From the NCBI GenBank assembly GCA_004298115.1, contig SCRJ01000093.1:1-41750 (forward strand): a stretch of DNA of 41,750 nucleotides, read 5' to 3'. The translations under genes and the position numbers were made by a program. Shown here one piece after another: positions 32,076-38,209 of this stretch. The stretch's first letter is position 1; every line of letters begins with the position of its first letter. The stretch comes from Acidobacteriota bacterium. GTDB taxonomy: Bacteria; Acidobacteriota; Thermoanaerobaculia; Thermoanaerobaculales; Thermoanaerobaculaceae. The notes below the pieces were generated by a model. The model did no database searches and had not been told where the DNA came from. It saw only the letters and a program-made list of their open reading frames with translations.

Positions 32076-32141
32076 CCCACCGTCCGGCATCAGCGCTTGG
32101 ACAACGGCGGGCCAGAAGTCCGCCCGATAGAGGAGGATGTC

Positions 32142-32672
32142 ATCGCCGACGAACGCGATCGCACACGCGTCAACGAGATGATCCGGCTTTCGCCGGTGCG
32201 TCTCGTCGATGCCGACGGCTCCCAGGTCGGCATCGTTCCCGTGGAAGAGGCTCTCGCGCTGGCCCGTACGCGCGGCCTCGACCTGGTGGAGGTCGCCCCT
32301 ACCGCCCGCCCCATCGTCTGCAAGATCATGGACTGGGGGAAGTACCGCTACGAGCAGGAGAAGAAGGCCCGGCAGGCGCGCCGCAAGGAACACCAGATCG
32401 AGGTCAAGGAGGTCAAGTTCCGGCCCGGCGTGGCGGACCACGACTTCCACACCAAGCTCTCCATGGTGAAGCGGTTCCTCGAACAGGGGAAGCACGTCAA
32501 GGTCACGATCATGTTCCGCCGCCGCGAGATGCGGCGGCCGGAAAACGGCTACGAGGTGCTCGAGCGGATCAAGGAAGAGCTCTCCGAGATCATCCGCCTC
32601 GAGCGCGACGCCGGCCCGCTGGAAGGGCGCGACCTCACGATGGTTCTCGCCCCCGGCCGCAAGCCCGCGTAA
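32142..32672 (+). CDS. infC: Translation initiation factor IF-3, probable AUC start
   Basis: A protein of about 176 residues. The N-domain is 'RTRVNEMIRLSPVRLVDADGSQVGIVPVEEALALARTRGLDLVEVAPTARPIVCKIMDWGKYRYEQEKKA'. The C-domain is 'KEHQIEVKEVKFRPGVADHDFHTKLSMVKRFLEQGKHVKVTIMFRRREM'. IF-3 prevents subunit joining and proofreads initiator tRNA and start codon. The start is most likely the ATC at 32142: it gives the family-like N-terminus '(M)ADERDRTRVNE', and AGGAGG at 32131-32136 lies 5 nt upstream. The ATG at 32137 is out of frame, and an upstream TTG (32097) has no Shine-Dalgarno. Non-canonical AUU/AUC starts in infC are known to mediate autorepression by IF-3. The usual followers rpmI and rplT are not here; the next gene is lysine aminotransferase. 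Confidence 0.93.
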   Translation: MADERDRTRVNEMIRLSPVRLVDADGSQVGIVPVEEALALARTRGLDLVEVAPTARPIVCKIMDWGKYRYEQEKKARQARRKEHQIEVKEVKFRPGVADHDFHTKLSMVKRFLEQGKHVKVTIMFRRREMRRPENGYEVLERIKEELSEIIRLERDAGPLEGRDLTMVLAPGRKPA

Positions 32673-32716
32673 CCCGTTCGGCTGTCCCGTCCTCCAGCGA
32701 GGAAAGGAGTCCCGCG

Positions 32717-34060
32717 ATGAAGACCCAGGTGGGCGGCTTCCGTGTGGCCGCGAACGAGGTCCACGAGGTGCTCGGCGATCACATGCTGGTGGACGGCTTC
32801 CACATCGTGCCCGACCTCGAGCGCTCGCACGGCTCGTTCCTCATCGACGAGCGGGACGGCAAGGCGTATCTCGACCTCTTCTCGAACTTCGCCTCGCAGG
32901 CCCTGGGTTGGAACCACCCCGGGCTCGCCGACCCCGAGTTCCGCGAGCGCCTGCTGCTCGCGGCGATCCACAAGCCGGCGAACTCCGACCTGTACACCCG
33001 GTTCTTCGCCGATTTCATCGAGACGTTCTCCCACGTCGCCCTGCCCGCCAGCCACACGAGCCACGTCTTCGTCGTGGAGGGCGGATCGCTCGCGGTCGAG
33101 AACGCCCTGAAGACCGCGTTCGACTGGAAGGCCAAGAGGAACCGGGCGGCCGGCCTCGCCGGCGAGTCCGGCCTGAAAGTGCTCCACTTCCGCCAGGCGT
33201 TCCACGGCCGCTCCGGCTACACGCTCTCCCTCACGAACACGTTCGACCCGCGCAAGACCGCGCTTTTCCCCAAGTTCGACTGGCCGCGGATCTCCAACCC
33301 GAAGGTCGTCTTCCCCCTCGCCGCGAACGAAGCCGAGGTGGAGCGCGCCGAGGCGCACGCCGTGGCCGAGATCGAGGAAGCCGTCGCCCGGTACGGCTCC
33401 GCGATCGCCTGCCTGATCATCGAGCCGATCCAGGCGGAAGGGGGCGACAACCACTTCCGGCCCGAGTTCCTGCGCTCGCTGCGCGAACTCGCCGACCGCC
33501 ACGACTTCCTCCTCGTCTTCGACGAGGTCCAGACCGGCCTCGGGATCACCGGCGACATGTGGGCGTGGCAGGGGCTCGGCGTCGAGCCGGACATCTTCGC
33601 CTTCGGCAAGAAGGTCCAGACCTGCGGCATCGCCTGCAACACGCGCATCGACAACGTCGCCGACAACGTCTTCAAGGTCTCCTCGCGGATCAACTCGACC
33701 TGGGGCGGCAACCTCACGGACATGGTGCGCGCCACCCGGGTGCTGGAGGTGCTGGCGCAGGAGAACCTGGTGGACAACGCGCGCCGTCAGGGCGCGTTCC
33801 TCCTCGACGGCCTGCTCGCGCTCCAGCGCGAGTTCCCCCGCCTCCTGTCGCAGGCGCGCGGCCGCGGCCTCATGATCGCGTTCGACTTCCCCGACGCGGA
33901 GGTCCGCAGCAAGGCGATCGTCGCCTGCCGCCAGCAGGGCCTTCTGGTGCTGCCCTGCGGCGCGAAGTCGGTCCGCTTCCGGCCGTTCCTCGACATCACC
34001 CGCGAGGACGCCGGCAAGGCGATCGAACGCCTCGGCGGCGCGCTGTGCTCCATGGCGTAG
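32717..34060 (+). CDS. lat: L-lysine 6-transaminase
   Basis: A 447-residue class-III aminotransferase that moves the epsilon-amino group of lysine to 2-oxoglutarate, giving alpha-aminoadipate semialdehyde. The N-terminus 'VHEVLGDHMLVDGFHIVPDLERSHGSFLIDERDGKAYLDLFSNFASQALGWNHP' is typical of Lat. PLP-site residues are seen in 'EGGSLAVENALKTAFDWK' (about 121-138), 'LVFDEVQTGLGITG' (D269, pyridine N) and 'DIFAFGKKVQTCGI' (Schiff-base lysine K299 by alignment with the FGKK of mycobacterial Lat). It could feed lysine breakdown or make aminoadipate. The ATG has GGAAAGGAG upstream. It lies 44 bp after infC. Confidence 0.92.
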   Translation: MKTQVGGFRVAANEVHEVLGDHMLVDGFHIVPDLERSHGSFLIDERDGKAYLDLFSNFASQALGWNHPGLADPEFRERLLLAAIHKPANSDLYTRFFADFIETFSHVALPASHTSHVFVVEGGSLAVENALKTAFDWKAKRNRAAGLAGESGLKVLHFRQAFHGRSGYTLSLTNTFDPRKTALFPKFDWPRISNPKVVFPLAANEAEVERAEAHAVAEIEEAVARYGSAIACLIIEPIQAEGGDNHFRPEFLRSLRELADRHDFLLVFDEVQTGLGITGDMWAWQGLGVEPDIFAFGKKVQTCGIACNTRIDNVADNVFKVSSRINSTWGGNLTDMVRATRVLEVLAQENLVDNARRQGAFLLDGLLALQREFPRLLSQARGRGLMIAFDFPDAEVRSKAIVACRQQGLLVLPCGAKSVRFRPFLDITREDAGKAIERLGGALCSMA

Positions 34061-34065
34061 AGACC

Positions 34066-34195
34066 GGGGTCCGGGGTCCGGGGCCCGGGCACCGGAGAAG
34101 CAACGGCGTGGATCGTGGGTCGAAGAGGCGTGACCGGGGACCGGTGGCCGATAGAAACTGTGGTCCGCGATCCGTGATCCGTTCCGCGATCGGCT
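34066..34195 (+). repeat. Heptamer arrays after lat
   Basis: GGGGTCC, GGGGTCC, GGGGCCC, GGGCACC run at 34066-34093. A second array, GTGGTCC, GCGATCC, GTGATCC, is at 34160-34180, trailing into GTTCCGCGATCGG. The remainder of the 292-bp gap up to 34352 shows no gene, terminator or repeat that I can recognise. Confidence 0.65.
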
Positions 34196-34352
34196 CAAAA
34201 CTGAGGACGGCCCAATTTCCGGCCCAACCCTTGCCAACTGCAGTGCGGCCGGAACGGGATCGAGGGCCCGAGCGCGGTTGGTTTGTCAACTTCGCCGGAC
34301 CTGGAGGTACCGATCCGGAGGCCCGTCCGCGGCAGGCGCTGCTTGCGCGCCG

Positions 34353-34832
34353 TCACAGCCACCGGCGGACCCGGCGGCAGTACTGCCCGTAGGCACTGCC
34401 GTACAGCTCGGCCAGGTAGCGTTCCTCCGGCGTGATGGCGAGGCGCTGGACGACCACGACGACGGGCACCAGCAACGCGAGGGGCCAGAAAGAGTTGACG
34501 AGAGCACTGACGCCGGCGATGAGGATCATCAGGCTCAGGTACATGGGGTTGCGGGTCAACCGAAACGGCCCGGAGGTGACGAGAGCGGAGACCGGCCGGT
34601 CGGTCCGGAACGTGGTGCGATGACGGTCGAGGGTGACGAAGGAAGCGGCGGCGAGCACGCCGCTGCAGACGAAAAGGGCGAGTCCAGCAAGGCGAAGCAA
34701 CGGGACTGCCGGGGGCGGGGCCGCGGCGACCGGCACGATGCGGTGAACAACGACACCGAGCAGGAGTGCCGCCACGAAGAGAACGGGCGGCGGGATGAGC
34801 ACCCGCGGGGCCTTGGGCCCGGAACTGGTCAC
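34353..34832 (-). CDS. Isoprenylcysteine carboxyl methyltransferase (ICMT/PEMT) family protein
   Basis: A 159-residue integral membrane protein with about four hydrophobic segments ('VLIPPPVLFVAALLLGVVVHRIV', 'LLRLAGLALFVCSGVLAAASFVTL', then helices around 'SLMILIAGVSALVNSFWPLALLVPVVVVV'). The SAM-binding hallmark of the ICMT/NnrU-like family is clear: 'LVTSGPFRLTRNPMYLSL' and 'EERYLAELYGSAYGQYCRRVRRWL' (E-E-x-L...G..Y..Y...V.R..). The substrate of the bacterial members is generally unknown (isoprenoid, phospholipid or protein methylation). The GTG at 34832 has GGAGG 5 nt upstream. It lies just beyond the attC-like element, convergent with lat. Confidence 0.85.
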   Translation of the reverse strand: MTSSGPKAPRVLIPPPVLFVAALLLGVVVHRIVPVAAAPPPAVPLLRLAGLALFVCSGVLAAASFVTLDRHRTTFRTDRPVSALVTSGPFRLTRNPMYLSLMILIAGVSALVNSFWPLALLVPVVVVVQRLAITPEERYLAELYGSAYGQYCRRVRRWL

Positions 34833-34866
34833 GCCAACCTCCGACGCCGGACGATACGGCTGCTGC

Positions 34867-34930
34867 GCCGAACGCTCCGGCTCAGCGGCGGGCCACGCAG
34901 CGGGCCGTCCGCTGCAACCGGTTGTTATGC
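34867..34930 (-). repeat. attC-like imperfect palindrome at the end of the hsd operon
   Basis: On the minus strand it starts GCATAACAACCGG and ends GAGCGTTCGGC. The outer heptamers GCATAAC and GTTCGGC are partly complementary (GC..AAC / GTT..GC), as are the R boxes of integron attC sites. Inside, TTGCAGCGGACGGCC and GGCCCGCCGCTGAGC form a stem with unpaired bases and a short loop. The TAA stop of the preceding gene (34927-34925) lies within the first heptamer, as is usual in gene cassettes. It does not match the attC core consensus perfectly, and no integrase gene is in the window. Confidence 0.6.
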
Positions 34931-35668
34931 TGCGCTGCTCGTGACATCGGTCTTGTACTCCTCGGAGAGCGCCTTGTGCAGTTCTCGAATGCCGTCGATG
35001 CCCTCGTGCCTATCGAGGGTCTCCACGTCGAAGCCCCGGCAGATGTCGATGTCGCACTGTGACATGTAGTTGCCATGGATGAGCACCTCTCGGATCTGGT
35101 CGGCCGGGTCGGGGTATTCGCGCTCCTCGGGGTCGGCACTTCGGACCAGGAACTCGCCGTAGCAGCGCTCGATGATCGGCTTCGAGTGGGTCTGGATCTC
35201 GTCCACGACGCGCAGGATCTCTGTGATCTTGGTGTCGAGCGCCGCCTGGGTGCTGAAAAAGATGTTGCCGTTGGGGTGGGCGGTGTCGTTGCGGTCGTCC
35301 ACCAGCTTGGCGTAGGTGCCGATACGGCCGTTGTCGCAGGCGATGAGCTTGAGGAAGCGCAGGATGGTGCGCTCGTTGACGGTGCTGAAGACGAAGGGCG
35401 AAGTTGCTTCGAGCAGGTTCTTCTCCACGTCCTTGCTGAAGCCGATCAGTCCCTTGGCGAAGTCGTCGGGCTCCGTCTGCTTGATCTGCCAGATGTTGAA
35501 GTAGACGAAGCTCATCGTGAGCATGTGGTAGGCGAGGAAGGCAAACTGGTACTTGCCGTGGGTGTAGTTGGTATCAAAGGCGTCCCACAGGAAGGCGATG
35601 TACTCCTGCTCCTTCGGGCTCTTGAAGGAGAGCGGGAGGTAGTTGCCAAGTTCCGCGGCTTCTTCCAT
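34925..35668 (-). CDS. HEPN-motif protein in the type I RM operon
   Basis: A 247-residue protein with no signal or membrane segment and a mainly alpha-helical pattern. It contains 'LVDDRNDTAHPNG' with R126-N-D-T-A-H131, which fits the HEPN ribonuclease signature (R-[N/D/H]-x3-H, the Rx4-6H class). Acidic and aromatic helices surround it ('EQEYIAFLWDAFDTNYTHGKYQFAFLAYHMLTMSFVYFNIW'). The N-terminus (MEEAAELGNYLPLSFKSPKEQEYI) and C-terminus (GFDVETLDRHEGIDGIRELHKALSEEYK) match nothing I know. It starts 3 bp after the hsdM-hsdS stop, so it is co-transcribed, and its stop lies in the attC-like element. A role as an RM-guarded RNase, like PrrC/RloC in other type I operons, is inferred; the sequence is not homologous to those as far as I can see. 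Confidence 0.72.
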   Translation of the reverse strand: MEEAAELGNYLPLSFKSPKEQEYIAFLWDAFDTNYTHGKYQFAFLAYHMLTMSFVYFNIWQIKQTEPDDFAKGLIGFSKDVEKNLLEATSPFVFSTVNERTILRFLKLIACDNGRIGTYAKLVDDRNDTAHPNGNIFFSTQAALDTKITEILRVVDEIQTHSKPIIERCYGEFLVRSADPEEREYPDPADQIREVLIHGNYMSQCDIDICRGFDVETLDRHEGIDGIRELHKALSEEYKTDVTSSAA

Positions 35669-35671
35669 GGC

Positions 35672-38200
35672 TCACGCCTCCGCCGCGGCTGGCTTGTCCT
35701 CGCACCAGACGCGGGCGAGGGTGGCCTGGACCTTCTGCTCCATGCGCGCGATGAGCTCGCGGTTGGCGTTGACCAGCGCCTGCTCGGCTTCGAGCTCGGC
35801 GACGATGGCGCGCTGGGTGTCGACGGACGGAAGAGGAATCTTCATCTGCTTCAGGTGCATCGGCCCGAAGTGCCGAATGCTGGAGCCGGTGGCGAGCGCT
35901 TCCCCTTGGTCAAGGAACGCTGGGCTGCCGAGAAAAGTCTCTAGGTACTTTGCGTCAAGGCGGGTGTCTAGAGGCCGAAAGCGTATGAGGCCCGTGTAGA
36001 ACACCGCGCCTTCGGCTTGCGAGGTCACGATCGCCGGCCTGCCGAAGGACGCGCTTGTTGAGACGAGGATGTCGCCAATCTGAAGGCGGAAGTGATTCCA
36101 TTTCTGGGCGACCGTCTCGGGATCAAGGTAGTTGCCACCATCGAGTGTCACAGTGGCACCGCCCAATCCCGCTAGCCTCACAAGTGGTATGCCGTCCTTG
36201 CGAAAGTCCTTGGCGAGGATGCCCGGACCTTCCTGAAATCGTACAACGCTCGCCAACTCCACCAACGGCCAGTCGGGGTTGATGGGGATGTGTGGGCGGT
36301 AGTTGTCCAGGACGGCGCGGGCGCCGTCGATGACCTTCTGGTAGCCCTCGATCTCTGCTACGATCTCACTCTGGACCTGCAACGGTGGGAGGGGGATTTG
36401 GAGCTCGCAGAACTTTGACTTTGATATTTCAGCAAACGTCCCACCCGTTGCCCAAGCCTTCATCGTCGGAACCAGCTTGGTCAGGGCCAACGCGACGTAC
36501 TCTGGCATCGCCCGCTGTGCGTCTTCGATCACGACGCTCTTGAACCCTTGATTCGTCGCGATGGGTGCGCGGTTGATCGCGATGCGACCAATAGTCGCGC
36601 GGGTCGAAACGATTACCGAGTTCGCCGGGATCAGTTTCGCAGATGACTCACGAAGACCCTTCTCTGAGATTGTTCGCTGCGTCATAGTGATGTGGCTGAT
36701 GAAATCGGATGGCGGCAGGTCGGCAAGCGTTGCCCAAGGAATGCCGCCACCCCAATACTCTTCAATGTCGGATTTCGGAGTACCCCCGCCTTCAACGCGA
36801 AAGAGGTTCGAGTCGCCGAGAGAGACTAGAGGGAAGGAGTGATTGTTCGCCGCTCCCTCGCGGTACCGCTCCCCGTAGAGGTTGTAATCGCCATTCCCGG
36901 CGATCCTATCTTTCGGGACGACCAGCCCAAGCGTCAGCTCGAGTCCCTCCACCGATTCCCGCGCCCGCAGGCGGCGCAGGTACTCGGCGATTTCGGCGCG
37001 GGCCTGGGGCAGGTTGTCCTTGTCGATGGGGCGACGCTGGGCGCCGAGGTTGAAGCCGTCGTTCTCGATCTTGAGGAAGGCGATGCTGCTGGTCTGCTTC
37101 GCCAGCGCCTTGTCGAGAATGAGGATCGAGGTCTTGACGCCGGAGTACGGGTTGAACACACCCGCCGGTAGCGAGACCACGGCAACCAGGCAGTCCTCCA
37201 CCAGCATCCTGCGGAGCTGGGTGTAGGCGGTCTGGCTCTGGAAGATGACGCCCTCGGGCACGATGATGCCGGCCCGGCCGCCTGGTTTGAGGTGTTCGGC
37301 CATGTAGTCTACAAAGAGCACCTCGCTGCGCTTGCTCTGCACCGAGAAGCGGTTGTGGGGCCTGATACCGCCCTTCGGTGACATAAAGGGCGGGTTGGCG
37401 AGGATCACGTCGGCGCACTCATTCCAGCGGTCCTCCCGGCTGAGCGTGTCGTACTCAACGATGTGCGGGTCGGTGAAACCGTGCAGGTACATGTTCACCA
37501 GCGACAGGCGCACCATGTCAGGCGAGATGTCGTAGCCCTTGAAGTTGGCGGCCAGCCGTCCGCGCTCGTCGGGGGTCAGCGTGCTGTTGCCGTCTGCGTC
37601 GGTGTTGGTCTTGAGGATGTGCTTGAAGGACGAGATCAGGAAGCCCGCGGTGCCGCAGGCCGGGTCGAGCACGGTGTCGGTCTTCTTTGGATCGATGATG
37701 GCGACGATGAAGTCGATGATATGGCGCGGGGTGCGGAACTGGCCGGCGTCGCCCTGGCTTCCGAGGACCGACAGCAGGTATTCGAAGGCGTCGCCCAGCC
37801 GCTCGGAGTGGTCGTACTCGAACTCGTCGATGACCTTGAGGAACATCCGCAAGGTCTCAGGATCGCGATACGGCAGGAAGGCGTTCTTGAAAATGTCGCG
37901 AAAGAGCGGCGGGATGCCAGGGTTCTCCGGCATTTTGGCGATCGCCTCGGCGTAAAGGTTGAGGGTCTCGTGGCCGCCCAGCCCGGAACGCATGAGCCTC
38001 GCCCAACCGTAGCGGCCGTACTCACCGGCGAAGAACTTCCGCTTGCCGCCCAGCTCTTCGCTCTCCGCGTCCATGTCGTCCATGAACTTGTAAATCAGCG
38101 CGATGGTGATCTGCTCGACCTGGCTCTTGGGGTCGGGCACTTTGCCCACGAGGATGTCGCGAGCGGTGTCGATGCGGCGTTTGGTGCTGGTGTCGAGCAT
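35672..38200 (-). CDS. Type I RM fused modification-specificity protein (HsdM-HsdS)
   Basis: An 842-residue protein joining two normally separate subunits. Residues 1 to about 450 are HsdM: N-terminal helical domain, SAM motif 'VLDPACGTAGFLISSFKHIL' (D179-G183) and N6-adenine catalytic motif 'ILANPPFMSP' (NPPF 269-272). Residues about 455-842 are HsdS with two target-recognition domains. TRD1 starts 'FPLVSLGDSNLFRVEGGGTPKSDIEEYWGGGIPWATLADL' and ends in the conserved helix 'IPLPPLQVQSEIVAEIEGYQKVIDGARAVLDNY'. TRD2 starts 'WPLVELASVVRFQEGPGIL' and ends 'IPLPSVDTQRAIVAELEAEQALVNANRELIARMEQK'. The whole reads as one frame with no internal stop. The TRD-coding part (about 35.7-36.8 kb) is less GC-rich than the rest. 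The ATG has AGAGGAG 4 nt upstream. Motif IV indicates methylation of adenine. Confidence 0.93.
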   Translation of the reverse strand: MLDTSTKRRIDTARDILVGKVPDPKSQVEQITIALIYKFMDDMDAESEELGGKRKFFAGEYGRYGWARLMRSGLGGHETLNLYAEAIAKMPENPGIPPLFRDIFKNAFLPYRDPETLRMFLKVIDEFEYDHSERLGDAFEYLLSVLGSQGDAGQFRTPRHIIDFIVAIIDPKKTDTVLDPACGTAGFLISSFKHILKTNTDADGNSTLTPDERGRLAANFKGYDISPDMVRLSLVNMYLHGFTDPHIVEYDTLSREDRWNECADVILANPPFMSPKGGIRPHNRFSVQSKRSEVLFVDYMAEHLKPGGRAGIIVPEGVIFQSQTAYTQLRRMLVEDCLVAVVSLPAGVFNPYSGVKTSILILDKALAKQTSSIAFLKIENDGFNLGAQRRPIDKDNLPQARAEIAEYLRRLRARESVEGLELTLGLVVPKDRIAGNGDYNLYGERYREGAANNHSFPLVSLGDSNLFRVEGGGTPKSDIEEYWGGGIPWATLADLPPSDFISHITMTQRTISEKGLRESSAKLIPANSVIVSTRATIGRIAINRAPIATNQGFKSVVIEDAQRAMPEYVALALTKLVPTMKAWATGGTFAEISKSKFCELQIPLPPLQVQSEIVAEIEGYQKVIDGARAVLDNYRPHIPINPDWPLVELASVVRFQEGPGILAKDFRKDGIPLVRLAGLGGATVTLDGGNYLDPETVAQKWNHFRLQIGDILVSTSASFGRPAIVTSQAEGAVFYTGLIRFRPLDTRLDAKYLETFLGSPAFLDQGEALATGSSIRHFGPMHLKQMKIPLPSVDTQRAIVAELEAEQALVNANRELIARMEQKVQATLARVWCEDKPAAAEA

Positions 38201-38209
38201 GCTTCTCCT

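Noticed and set aside
32097-32141. TTG at 32097 as the start of infC
   Set aside because: There is no Shine-Dalgarno before it, and it adds 15 residues not seen in IF-3. The ATC at 32142 has a perfect Shine-Dalgarno and the family N-terminus.
34867-34930. A complete chromosomal integron
   Set aside because: No integron integrase, no attI and no second convincing attC were found. A GCCCAAC...GTTGG stretch near 34221-34275 was inspected, but its arms do not pair well.
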